Shown piece by piece: positions 34,010-44,800 of a stretch of 64,000 nt of DNA. A program made the position numbers and the translations under genes. A model generated the notes under the pieces. That model saw only the letters and a list, made by a program, of their open reading frames with translations, was not told where the DNA came from and made no database searches. Each line of letters opens with the position of its first letter. Position 1 is the stretch's first letter. Origin of the DNA: Pseudomonas kribbensis (GTDB taxonomy: Bacteria; Pseudomonadota; Gammaproteobacteria; Pseudomonadales; Pseudomonadaceae); the NCBI RefSeq assembly GCF_003352185.1, contig NZ_CP029608.1, positions 6,180,501-6,244,500 on the forward strand, given 5' to 3'.

Positions 34010-35434
34010 ATGTCCTCCGCTGCATCATTCCGCACAGAAAACGACCTGCTTGGCTCCCTGGAAGTCCCTGCTCAAGCGTATTACGGCATCCAGACCCTGC
34101 GAGCGGTGAACAACTTCCGCCTCTCGGGCGTTCCGATTTCGCACTACCCGAAGCTGGTTGTCGGTCTGGCGATGGTCAAACAGGCCGCCGCTGACGCCAA
34201 CCGTGAGCTGGGTCACCTGAGCGAAGCCAAGCACGCTGCCATCAGCGAAGCCTGTGCACGTCTGATCCGCGGTGATTTCCACGAAGAGTTCGTGGTCGAC
34301 ATGATTCAAGGTGGCGCCGGTACCTCCACCAACATGAACGCCAACGAAGTGATCGCCAACATCGCGCTGGAAGCGATGGGTCACCAGAAAGGCGAGTACC
34401 AGTACCTGCACCCGAACGACGACGTGAACATGGCGCAGTCGACCAACGACGCCTACCCGACCGCGATCCGCCTGGGTCTGCTGCTGGGTCACGACGCGCT
34501 GCTGGCCAGCCTCGACAGCCTGATTCAGGCGTTCGCGGCCAAGGGTGAAGAATTCAATCACGTCCTGAAGATGGGTCGTACCCAGCTGCAAGACGCCGTG
34601 CCGATGACCCTGGGTCAAGAGTTCCGCGCTTTCGCCACCACCATGGGCGAAGACCTGGCCCGTCTGAAGACGCTGGCCCCGGAAGTCCTGACCGAAGTAA
34701 ACCTGGGCGGCACCGCGATCGGTACCGGCATCAACGCCGACCCACGCTACCAGGCCCTGGCCGTACAGCGTCTGGCCCTGATCAGCGGTCAACCGCTGGT
34801 TCCAGCCGCCGACCTGATCGAAGCCACCTCCGACATGGGCGCCTTCGTGCTGTTCTCCGGCATGCTCAAGCGCACCGCGGTCAAGCTGTCGAAGATCTGC
34901 AACGACCTGCGCCTGCTGTCCAGCGGCCCGCGCACCGGCATCAACGAAATCAACCTGCCGGCGCGTCAGCCAGGCAGCTCGATCATGCCAGGCAAGGTCA
35001 ACCCGGTAATCCCGGAAGCCGTGAACCAGGTTGCGTTCCAGGTTATCGGTAACGATCTGGCGCTGACCATGGCGGCCGAAGGCGGCCAACTGCAACTGAA
35101 CGTGATGGAGCCGCTGATCGCTTTCAAGATCCTCGACTCGATCCGCCTGCTGCAACGCGCCATGGACATGCTGCGCGAGCACTGCATCGTCGGCATCACC
35201 GCCAACGAAGCGCGCTGCCGCGAACTGGTCGAACACTCGATCGGTCTGGTCACCGCACTGAACCCGTACATCGGCTACAAAAACGCCACCCGCATCGCCC
35301 GTATCGCCCTTGAAAGCGGCCGCGGCGTGCTGGAACTGGTGCGCGAAGAAGGTCTGCTCGACGACGCCATGCTCGCCGACATCCTGCGCCCGGAAAACAT
35401 GATTGCTCCGCGTCTGGTGCCTCTGAAGGCCTGA
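34010..35434 (+). CDS. aspA: Aspartate ammonia-lyase
   Basis: Reversibly deaminates L-aspartate to fumarate and ammonia. The 474-residue protein has the fumarase/aspartase superfamily signature GSSIMPGKVNP, plus MIQGGAGTSTNMNANEVIAN, DDVNMAQSTNDAYPTAIRLG and VLKMGRTQLQDAVPMTLGQE. I start it at the ATG at 34010 (MSSAASFRTENDLLG), which matches the N-terminus of the P. aeruginosa protein; an ATG four codons upstream is also open. The downstream symporter and asparaginase suggest a local Asp/Asn-use cluster. Confidence 0.96.
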   Translation: MSSAASFRTENDLLGSLEVPAQAYYGIQTLRAVNNFRLSGVPISHYPKLVVGLAMVKQAAADANRELGHLSEAKHAAISEACARLIRGDFHEEFVVDMIQGGAGTSTNMNANEVIANIALEAMGHQKGEYQYLHPNDDVNMAQSTNDAYPTAIRLGLLLGHDALLASLDSLIQAFAAKGEEFNHVLKMGRTQLQDAVPMTLGQEFRAFATTMGEDLARLKTLAPEVLTEVNLGGTAIGTGINADPRYQALAVQRLALISGQPLVPAADLIEATSDMGAFVLFSGMLKRTAVKLSKICNDLRLLSSGPRTGINEINLPARQPGSSIMPGKVNPVIPEAVNQVAFQVIGNDLALTMAAEGGQLQLNVMEPLIAFKILDSIRLLQRAMDMLREHCIVGITANEARCRELVEHSIGLVTALNPYIGYKNATRIARIALESGRGVLELVREEGLLDDAMLADILRPENMIAPRLVPLKA

Positions 35435-35497
35435 TCCGACGCGTTACTTGTAGCACCGCTCACCAGGTCGAGGGACTAGACACCTCTCACCTTTTGA

Positions 35498-35530
35498 GGG
35501 CTTGGGGATCATTCCCCAAGCCCTTTTTTT
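35498..35530 (+). terminator. Rho-independent terminator after aspA
   Basis: GGGCTTGGGGA (35498-35508), loop TCAT, TCCCCAAGCCC (35513-35523), then seven T. Confidence 0.93.
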
Positions 35531-35864
35531 TAACTATTTGAAAGGACAATCGTCTTCTGTGGGAGTCATCCCGCAAAAGCCCCGACGCCGGTAACGTCGG
35601 GTGTTTCAAAGCTTCGTTTCGTCGCTTGCACCACAACCGTGCAGACGGGCGCCGCACTGATCGGTATAGTGCCGCCCCTCTTCGCGTGAGCGGTCGTCGG
35701 TAACGAGGCCATAACCCATGCGAAACCCGAACTAATAACAAACCCGCGATATGGATCCGGGACGAAACCCTCGCCTCGCCCGTTGTGCCGCGCGCGCACC
35801 GGTGTAACGCGATGTTTCCGACCATCCAGCATTTGCTTACACAATAAACAGCGAGGAAAAATCC
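35531..35864. other. Intergenic region upstream of the symporter gene
   Basis: This 334-base stretch has no convincing gene. It contains a CCCGACG/CGTCGGG hairpin at about 35580-35597. Presumably it holds the promoter and leader of the AGCS symporter gene. A short leftward frame (35566-35844) lacks any hallmark. Confidence 0.5.
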
Positions 35865-37310
35865 ATGCTCGAAGTCATCAACGACTTCCTCTCAGGGAAA
35901 GTACTGATCGTGCTCATTGTCGGGCTCGGTAGCTACTTCACGATTCGCTCGCGTTTCGTTCAATTGCGCCACTTCTTCCACATGTTCGCGGTGTTCCGTG
36001 ACAGCCTCAAAGGCAGCGCCGGTCAACTCAGCTCGTTCCAGGCCCTGATGCTCAGCCTCGCCGGCCGCGTCGGTGCAGGCAACATCGCCGGTGTCGGCAT
36101 CGCCGTGACCCTGGGTGGTCCGGGTGCAGTGTTCTGGATGTGGGTGACCGCACTGGTCGGCATGTCCAGCAGCTTCTTCGAATGTACCCTGGCCCAGGTC
36201 TACAAGCGCGCCGATGGCGATGGCCTGTACCGTGGCGGTCCGGCCTACTACATCCAGCACGGCCTGAAGCTCAAGGGCATGGCGGTGGTGTTCTCGATCC
36301 TGCTGCTGGTGACCTACGGCTTCGCCTTCATCGGCCTGCAGTCCTACACCGTGACCCACTCGCTGCAGAACGCCTTTGCCTTTGACCCGCAACACACCGG
36401 TATCGTCCTGGCGGTGCTGCTGGCCATCACCTTCATCGGCGGCATCAAGCGCATCGCCTCGGTGTCCGACCTGCTGGTTCCGGTCAAGACCCTGGCCTAT
36501 ATCGCCGTGACCCTGTACGTGATCGGCACCCAGATCGAACACGTACCGGCCATGCTGGTCACCATCTTCAAAAGCGCCTTCGGTCTCGACCCGGCCTTCG
36601 GTGGCCTGCTCGGCAGCGCGATTGTCATGGGCGTGAAGCGTGGCGTGTTCGCCAACGAAGCGGGCCTGGGCAGTGCGCCGAACGTCGCCGCCGTGGCGGC
36701 CGTGAAGCACCCTGGCGCTCAGGGCGTGGTTCAGGCGTTCAGCGTGTTCCTCGACACCTTCGTGATCTGCACCTGCACCGCGCTGCTGATCCTGCTGTCG
36801 GGCTTCTACACCCCGGGCTTCGAAGGTGACGGCATCGTCCTGACCCAGAACTCGCTGGCCGCCGTGGTCGGTGACTGGGGCCGCATGTTCGTCAGCGTTG
36901 CGCTGTCGCTGTTCGTCTTCACTTGCATCCTCTACAACTACTACCTGGGCGAAAACAGCCTGCAGTTCCTCACCCGCAACCGTGTTGCGCTGATGACGTT
37001 CCGCGGTCTGGTGCTGGCGCTGGTGGTCTGGGGTTCGATGCAGGACCTGTCGACCGTGTTCGCCTTCGCCGACATCACCATGACCTGCCTGGCCTTCGTC
37101 AACCTGGTGGCCCTGGCCCTGCTGTTCAAGGTCGGCATGCGTGTGATGCGCGACTACGACGAACAGCGCCGCGCCGGCGTCGATCAGCCAGTGTTCGACT
37201 CCAGCAAATTTGCCGATCTGGACCTGGACCTGAAGGCCTGGCCAACCAGCCCGTCGGCTGCTGCCAAGGCTGATGCTCAGGCGCAAGGCATCCCTGCAGC
37301 GCAACGCTGA
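35865..37310 (+). CDS. Sodium:alanine (amino acid) symporter, AGCS family
   Basis: Inner-membrane Na+-driven carrier for alanine or glycine-type amino acids, 481 residues with about 11 hydrophobic helices. Family sequence includes LSLAGRVGAGNIAGVGIAVT, GGPGAVFWMWVTALVGMSSS, FFECTLAQVYK, YRGGPAYYIQHGLK and GVKRGVFANEAGLGSAPNVA. The last is the AGCS hallmark near the substrate site. It lies between aspA and an asparaginase gene, consistent with uptake of amino acids used by those enzymes, although its substrate is not read from sequence. Confidence 0.92.
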   Translation: MLEVINDFLSGKVLIVLIVGLGSYFTIRSRFVQLRHFFHMFAVFRDSLKGSAGQLSSFQALMLSLAGRVGAGNIAGVGIAVTLGGPGAVFWMWVTALVGMSSSFFECTLAQVYKRADGDGLYRGGPAYYIQHGLKLKGMAVVFSILLLVTYGFAFIGLQSYTVTHSLQNAFAFDPQHTGIVLAVLLAITFIGGIKRIASVSDLLVPVKTLAYIAVTLYVIGTQIEHVPAMLVTIFKSAFGLDPAFGGLLGSAIVMGVKRGVFANEAGLGSAPNVAAVAAVKHPGAQGVVQAFSVFLDTFVICTCTALLILLSGFYTPGFEGDGIVLTQNSLAAVVGDWGRMFVSVALSLFVFTCILYNYYLGENSLQFLTRNRVALMTFRGLVLALVVWGSMQDLSTVFAFADITMTCLAFVNLVALALLFKVGMRVMRDYDEQRRAGVDQPVFDSSKFADLDLDLKAWPTSPSAAAKADAQAQGIPAAQR

Positions 37311-37314
37311 TCGG

Positions 37315-37344
37315 GAAAAAACCGGGCGCAGGTCCTGCGCCCGG
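37315..37344 (-). terminator. Perfect hairpin between the symporter and asparaginase genes
   Basis: CCGGGCGCAG (37322-37331), loop GTC, CTGCGCCCGG (37335-37344). Its A-run lies on the left, so a T-run exists only for the leftward strand. In the rightward direction it would be a processing or attenuating hairpin rather than a standard terminator. Confidence 0.55.
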
Positions 37345-37409
37345 CGTGACACAAGCGGCGGTCAGCGTCATGCTCGACCGCCTGCTGTCTTCGTTCAGGA
37401 GAACTCCCC

Positions 37410-38414
37410 ATGAATTCCTCGACTTACCCTGCCGCCCAGCACGTCATGGTGCTGTACACCGGTGGCACCATCGGCATGCAGGCCAGCGCCAACGGTCTGG
37501 CCCCGGCCTCCGGTTTCGAAGCGCGGATGCGCGACTACCTGCACAGTCAGCCTGAACTGGTCGTACCGCAGTGGCGCTTTCGCGAGATGTCGCCGCTGAT
37601 CGACAGCGCCAATATGACCCCGGCCTACTGGCAGCAATTGCGCGAAGCCGTCGTCGACGCCGTCGATGTGCAAGGCTGCGACAGCGTGCTGATCCTGCAC
37701 GGCACCGACACCCTGGCCTACAGCGCCGCTGCCATGAGCTTCCAGCTGCTCGGCCTGCATGCCCGCGTGTGCTTCACCGGCTCGATGCTGCCGGCCGGCG
37801 TCACCGACAGCGACGCCTGGGAAAACCTCAGTGGCGCGCTGGTCGCCCTCGGCCACGGTCTGGCGCCAGGTGTGCATCTGTACTTCCACGGCGAGCTGCT
37901 CGCTCCGACCCGTTGCGCGAAAGTGCGCAGCTTCGGCCGTCACCCGTTCAAACGCCTGGAGCGTCAGGGCGGCGGCGTGAAAGCCACTTCCCTGCCGGCA
38001 GCGCTGAGCTACAACCAGCCCAAGCAACTGGCCAAGGTTGCGGTGCTGCCGCTGTTCCCGGGCATCGGCGCCGAGATCATCGACGGCCTGCTCGACAGTG
38101 GCATTCAGGGCTTGGTGCTGGAGTGCTACGGCAGCGGTACCGGGCCGAGCGACAATCCTGAGTTCCTCGCCAGCCTCGGCCGGGCGCGGGATAAGGGTGT
38201 GGTGGTAGTTGCGGTCACGCAGTGTCATGAAGGCGGTGTGGAACTGGATATCTACGAAGCGGGCAGCCGCTTGCGTGGCGTTGGCGTGTTGTCCGGTGGC
38301 GGCATGACTCGTGAGGCAGCGTTCGGCAAATTGAATGCTTTACTCGGCGCAGGCCTTGAGACGGCTGAAGTACGGCGTCTGGTCGAACTCGACCTGTGCG
38401 GCGAGCTCAGCTGA
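37410..38414 (+). CDS. ansA: L-asparaginase (type I-like)
   Basis: Hydrolyses L-asparagine to aspartate and ammonia. The 334-residue protein has both active-site motifs: YTGGTIGM near the N-terminus with the nucleophile Thr, and ILHGTDTLAYSAAAMSF with the Thr-Asp pair. LVLECYGSGTGPSD is also present. No signal peptide is seen, so it should be cytoplasmic (type I). AGGAGA precedes the ATG. Its product feeds AspA encoded upstream. The assignment to the ansA name rather than another asparaginase paralogue is less certain. Confidence 0.85.
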   Translation: MNSSTYPAAQHVMVLYTGGTIGMQASANGLAPASGFEARMRDYLHSQPELVVPQWRFREMSPLIDSANMTPAYWQQLREAVVDAVDVQGCDSVLILHGTDTLAYSAAAMSFQLLGLHARVCFTGSMLPAGVTDSDAWENLSGALVALGHGLAPGVHLYFHGELLAPTRCAKVRSFGRHPFKRLERQGGGVKATSLPAALSYNQPKQLAKVAVLPLFPGIGAEIIDGLLDSGIQGLVLECYGSGTGPSDNPEFLASLGRARDKGVVVVAVTQCHEGGVELDIYEAGSRLRGVGVLSGGGMTREAAFGKLNALLGAGLETAEVRRLVELDLCGELS

Positions 38415-38501
38415 TCGCAACCGGCCGTGGGAGCTTCGCCGCTCCCTCGGCCCGGCATGCAACTTGCTGCCCTTTCCAGCATCCCAAGGCTGGAAGATCC
38501 T

Positions 38502-39500
38502 ATGCTCCACTCCCACCTCACCACGCTCAATGCGGTCTCGCTGATCCTCAACACGTTCAAGTCCGAAGGTCTGTCCAGCGAAGCACTGCTGGCCGGCAGC
38601 GGCATCAGCGCGGCGGATCTGAGTCGGGCCGACACCCGCATCACCACCAATCAGGAGATGCAGGTCTGCGCCAACGCAGTCGCACTCAAGCATGACATCG
38701 GCCTGGAACTGGGGCGGCGCATGCACGTTTCCTGCTACGGCATCCTCGGTTACGCGCTGCTGACCTGTGCCACCTTCGGTGACGCTTTGCGCCTGGCGAT
38801 CCGTTATCCGGCGCTGCTGGGAACACTTTTCGAGCTGAGCCTGGAAGACGACGGCGAGCGTGTCTGGTTCGTTGCCGCCGATTACCGCGAGAGTCCGTCG
38901 ATGGCAGTGTTCAACGCAGAGTTCTGTCTGGTGTCGCTGAAAGTCATCTGCGACGACCTGCTCGGTCATTCGCTTCCTCTACTGGCCGCCCGCTTCGAAC
39001 ACGCCGCGCCGGATTACCGCGACAGCTACGCCGAGCACTTCAAGGCGCCCGTGCATTTCGGCGCCAAGGACAACGCCTTTGCCTTCGACCGACGCTGGCT
39101 CGACCAGCCGCTGCCGCTGGCCGACATCATTACCCATCAGGCCATGGCCGAACGTTGCCGCAAACAGAACACCGAGTTCACCGGCCGCCAGGCGTGGCTG
39201 GGGCGCATCCGTCAGTTGCTCACTGCGCAACTCAATGCCGCACCGGGGCTGGAAGGTCTGGCGCAGCAGATGAACTGCTCGCCGCGCACCCTCCGCCGAC
39301 ACCTGAAAGACATGGGTTGCAGCTATCAGGAGCTACTCGACGAGCTGCGCTTCGAGCGGGCCAAACAGATGCTTTGCGAAGATCAACTGCCGATCTACCG
39401 CATCGCCGAAACCCTGGGATTCAGCGAGACCGCGAGCTTCCGCCATGCCTTCGTACGCTGGAGCGGTGTGGCGCCAAGTCAATTCCGCCCACACGGTTAA
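38502..39500 (+). CDS. AraC-family transcriptional regulator
   Basis: A 332-residue activator with an Arabinose_bd-type sensor domain (TLNAVSLILNTFKSEGLSSE, GRRMHVSCYGILGYALLTC, LRLAIRYPALLGTLFELSL). A C-terminal double helix-turn-helix follows (GLEGLAQQMNCSPRTLRRHL, IYRIAETLGFSETASFRHAF). I chose the ATG at 38502 because upstream sequence has no family similarity. It precedes the acetylpolyamine deacetylase and polyamine-binding genes in the same direction, so it is their likely regulator; that link is inferred. Confidence 0.87.
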   Translation: MLHSHLTTLNAVSLILNTFKSEGLSSEALLAGSGISAADLSRADTRITTNQEMQVCANAVALKHDIGLELGRRMHVSCYGILGYALLTCATFGDALRLAIRYPALLGTLFELSLEDDGERVWFVAADYRESPSMAVFNAEFCLVSLKVICDDLLGHSLPLLAARFEHAAPDYRDSYAEHFKAPVHFGAKDNAFAFDRRWLDQPLPLADIITHQAMAERCRKQNTEFTGRQAWLGRIRQLLTAQLNAAPGLEGLAQQMNCSPRTLRRHLKDMGCSYQELLDELRFERAKQMLCEDQLPIYRIAETLGFSETASFRHAFVRWSGVAPSQFRPHG

Positions 39501-39632
39501 ACCGTCGAGGGGCGATATCAGGTCAGTATTTTTGGCCACATCGATCCCCTTTTGGCCTCTCTGGCCGTTCTCCGATTCGTCCCGCGCCGCAACACTGGAG
39601 CCAACCGAATCAGCCCCTGCGGAGAACAACAA

Positions 39633-40654
<1,022 letters not shown>

Positions 40655-40658
<4 letters not shown>

Positions 40659-41755
40659 AAAGTCTCAAGCATTTCATCGCCCCCGCGCTCTGTGCAGCAC
40701 TGCTGAGCGGCGCCGCACACGCCGAAGAACGCACCCTGCGCGTCTACAACTGGTTCGACTACATCACCCCCAAGGCACTGGAAGATTTCAAGGCGCAGAA
40801 CAGCCAGACCAAACTGGTCTACGACATCTTCGACACTAACGAAGCGCTGGAAGCCAAGCTGCTGACCGGCAACTCCGGCTACGACGTGGTGGTGCCGTCC
40901 AACGTGTTCCTCGCCAAGCAGATCGAGGCCGGGGTGTTCCAGCCGCTGGATCGCAGCCAGTTGCCGAACTGGAACCACCTCGACCCGAAACTGATGAAGC
41001 TGATCGAGGCCAACGACCCGGGCAACAAATTCGCCGTGCCGTACATGTACGGCACCATCCTGATCGGCTTCAATCCGGCCAAGGTCAAGGCGGCATTGGG
41101 TGACAACGCGCCGGTGGACAGCTGGGACCTGATCTTCAAGGAAGAAAACATCAGCAAGCTCAAGCAGTGCGGCGTCGCCCTGCTCGACTCGCCGTCGGAG
41201 ATCCTGCCGCTGGCCCTGCAACACCTTGGTCTGGATCCCAACAGCAAGAACCCGGCAGACTACGCCAAGGCTGAAGCGCTGCTGATGAAGATTCGCCCGT
41301 ACGTGACCTACTTCCATTCGTCCAAGTACATGGCCGATATCGCCAATGGTGACATCTGCGTCGCGGTCGGTTATTCCGGCAGCTTCTCGCAAGCCGCCAA
41401 CCGTGCCAAAGAGGCGAAGAACGGCGTGGTGGTCGACATGCGCCTGCCGAAGGAAGGGGCGCCGATCTGGTTCGACATGCTCGCCATTCCGAAAGGCGCG
41501 AAGAACCCGCAGGACGCCTACACCTTCATCAACTACCTGCTGCAACCGCAGGTGATCGCGCCGGTCAGCGATTTTGTCGGCTATCCGAACCCGAACAAGG
41601 ACGCCACCGCACAGGTTGACCCGGCGATCCGCAACAACCCCAATCTGTACCCGACCGATGCGGCGATGAATACGCTGTACACCCTGCAACCGCTGCCGCG
41701 CGACGCGGAGCGGGCACGCACCCGGGCGTGGACCAAGATCAAGTCCGGCACCTGA
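40655..41755 (+). CDS. Periplasmic polyamine-binding protein (PotF/SpuD-like)
   Basis: Substrate-binding protein of a spermidine/putrescine ABC importer, 366 residues. The signal peptide (IAPALCAALLSGAAHA) precedes ERTLRVYNWFDYITPKALED, the PotF/PotD start. GYDVVVPSNVFLAKQIEAG, VPYMYGTILIGFNP and the WFDMLAIPKGAKNPQDAYTF segment follow. The stretch NWFDYI and later acidic and aromatic residues line the polyamine pocket in the family. The start overlaps the deacetylase stop by 4 bases. No permease or ATPase is nearby, so it must share them or act as a sensor. Confidence 0.9.
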
Positions 41756-41768
41756 CGCCAGCCACTGA

Positions 41769-41797
41769 AAAGACCCGCCTTCGCGGGTCTTTTTTTT
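41769..41797 (+). terminator. Rho-independent terminator after the polyamine-binding protein gene
   Basis: AGACCCGC (41771-41778), loop CTTC, GCGGGTCT (41783-41790) followed by seven T, flanked by AAA. Confidence 0.93.
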
Positions 41798-41897
41798 GCG
41801 GTATCCATGTACCGCACCCTGTCCCTGACAAGCCTTTAACGTGTCCCGATCCCGGCGCTGCAGGAGAGCGCCGCTACCGACAAACAAGGACACGGAC

Positions 41898-44800
41898 ATG
41901 CCTGAAACTCCCCGCCCCGACATCGCCGATCTGCAAACCCGGCTGCTGTCCGGACCGTCACTCAGAGACGCAGCATCAAATGCCTTGCGCCCGGCGCTGA
42001 AGGCCCTGTACCCGAGTCTCGACATCGACCCGCAACTGGCAATCGTGGTGACCCCCACCTGGAGCATCGAAGAGGATTACGTCGTCGCCGGACCCGAGCA
42101 GTTTGAATCACTCACCGACGTCCTGGTGCGTCTGGGCGTCCATGGCACCACGGTGACCTGGCTTGATGGCGAACACTTTCTGACGCGCCAACCGGGGAGC
42201 GAACCGATCATTCATCTACCGGTGAAGATCGAAGCAGTGGGCCGCCTGATCAACGAGCTCGCAACACTGCTGTTCGTGGCGTACCAGGAGCAGCAACTCG
42301 CCTACTGGAACACCGCCACCGCAACGGATGAGCCACGCTGGTATCAGTTGTCGGATGCCTTGCGGGAGCAGTGGAACGTCGCCGATACACAAGGATGGGA
42401 CGCCGAACGACTGGCCATGGTCAGAACCGTGTACCGGTTTCCCGACAGGCGACAGCGGCTGCACAACGACCCTTACAAGACACGTGCGTGTCTGATCGAT
42501 ATCGACCGCAATGACAACACGGAAGACCGTCATCTGACTGTATTGCCGATCGCTGTTCTGACGGGCACTTCGGGTCAGCGCACGATCATCACCACCTGTT
42601 CCGTCACCCAGGGGTTTCGCCATTTCGATTCATACGATGCCCTTGGCAATGCACTGACTTCGCTGCTGACTCCGTTGACCCGCGCGAGCCGCCTGAAGTG
42701 GCGACTGTTCGAACCCGATGGCAACTTTTTCGACCATCAGGCCTGCACGCTGCTGGCACTGGATGCGGACGTCATCGGCGCATTCGGCCAGTCACTGCAC
42801 GCAAGCGATACCTCAGCCCTCCCGGTCGGCGAAAGCCTGACAGCAAACACGCGGGCAGCGTCTGATTTCGAACAACTGCGGCCGCTGCTGCCAGACTGGC
42901 TGGACAGCGCTTCCACCGCCGACCAGACCTGCTTCAGCCGGCACCTGCTGGATCTGGCGATCCTGCAGAACCGCACCCGCGGCAAATCCTTTCAACACGA
43001 GATTCCCACGCTCCACGCCTACACCGTGGCACAACTGGTCGCGCAGATTCGCAAGGATCACCCGGCGGCATCCGACATCCGGGTCGAGAACATCGAGCTC
43101 ACCATCACCAGCCTGGTCGTGTGGGGGACGTTTGTCGTGCCGGGACAGACAGAGACCCTGACGCTGACGCTCATCGAACTGGCGCTGCAGAATCTGGCCG
43201 GTTTGCCAATGGGCATCAAAACCGTTCGCCATGTGGACGGCTCGCCGACTCCGGACTGGATGACCCCGCAGTACCTGGAAACTCTGGTGACCACGGTGGA
43301 CATCGGCAATGTCTACCCCGCCATGCTCAAGCGCCGGTTGATCGAAGATCCGGTCGAAGCACCTGCCCTGCGCAAGCTGTACACCGATCAGCTACCAATC
43401 GAGCTGGCGTTGCTGGCGCTGCAATGCAAGATCCGTGGCGAGAGAGGCCTGGATGAACAAGGTTATCGCTATGTCGTCGCAGCCCTCGCCACGGCCCCCG
43501 GTGACCGGCTGGTGAACGGGCAAAGGATCGTGGTCCGCCCGTTGGCGTTTCGGGCCCATCGCACAAACGGCAGCACCGATACCGTGGCCAACATGTTCAT
43601 CATCGGTCCAGAGGAGGCCCACAAGGGGCCGTGCCTGCTCTATCGACCGCTGCTCGACCCGCCACTCATCCAGTATCCGGGCCAGACCAATCTGCTGTAT
43701 GCGATCCAGCACTCGCGGACGCTCCGGCAATCGGTACTGGCGTGGCTGCCCGATAACGTACGCTTCAATTATTCCCAGTACGTGTTCCCGGGTGCGCTGA
43801 TGTCGGTGTGGACCCTCCCGCAATTGCTGGTCGACCCCACCGTCGCACTGGACATGACCGGGCCGGTCTCACTGGCACACGACAATGCCCTCGAAGCGGA
43901 TGTGGCGATGGCGCTGTTCAATGCCAATGCCCAAGCCTTGATCACCCAGGCCGACCGCCAGTCCGTGTCCAACGCCGAAGCACGCTGGGCAACGCTCAGG
44001 CACGGTGGCTGGATGCTGTTCAACGCAGCCTTGCCATTCCTGGGCCGCAGCATCGGTAGCGCCGCGTGGGTCTGGCAGATCATGGATGATCTGCAATCCT
44101 TGATCGATGCGCAAAACGAAACACCGGGGACCGTCGAGTGGTCGGCCCTGACCGATGTGTTGCTCACGCTGGGCATGATCCTCGCCCACCGGGCCGCCTC
44201 CAACCGACAGACCCGACAGCGCACGGTCATCGCGCCAGAAATGAAACCCGAGCTGCTCAAGCCCGAAGTCTCGCGCCTTGCGGACATTGGTGGAGCGACT
44301 TTTCCATCCACCCATGAAACCTCACTGGTCACCGTAGGCGCCCTGAGTCGGTCAAAGCCGACCCTCGGCATGCTCCTCGACACCCTGAAGATCGAGAAGC
44401 CGGAATCGCTCATCGGGCCCGAGAATGCGGGACCGCACCAACACCTCTACAGCCACGCAGCGAAATGGTACGCACCGGTGGGCGAGCGCTGGTTCGAGGT
44501 GTCCATCAACGACGATGATCTGATACAGATCATCGACTCGCGCCAAGAGGTCATTCGTACGGGACCACTGCTGACCCATGATGCACGGGGGCAGTGGTTC
44601 ATCGACCTGCGATTGCGCCTGCGGGGAGGTGGCCTGGGTAGCCGGCGTAAAAAAATGCAGCAGGAGAACAAGCAGCGGCTGAACCAGAAAAAAATCTCGC
44701 TGACCGCCTTCGAAGCCACCTTGGAAGACAAACAGCAAGAATTGATCAACGTACGCAAGGCCATGCTTGGGGCCACACCGCAGACGGCTGCGGCTGCACG

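Noticed and set aside
35580..35597. CCCGACG/CGTCGGG hairpin as a riboswitch or terminator
   Set aside because: A single short stem without T-run or conserved aptamer sequence; noted only within the intergenic entry.
35892..37352. A 486-codon leftward frame over the symporter gene
   Set aside because: His/Gln-rich antisense translation; the rightward strand has the AGCS signature.
38428..38448. GGGAGC-TTCGCC-GCTCCC hairpin after the asparaginase gene
   Set aside because: Looks like a short REP-type stem but has no T-run and only one copy is seen here, so not annotated as terminator or REP.
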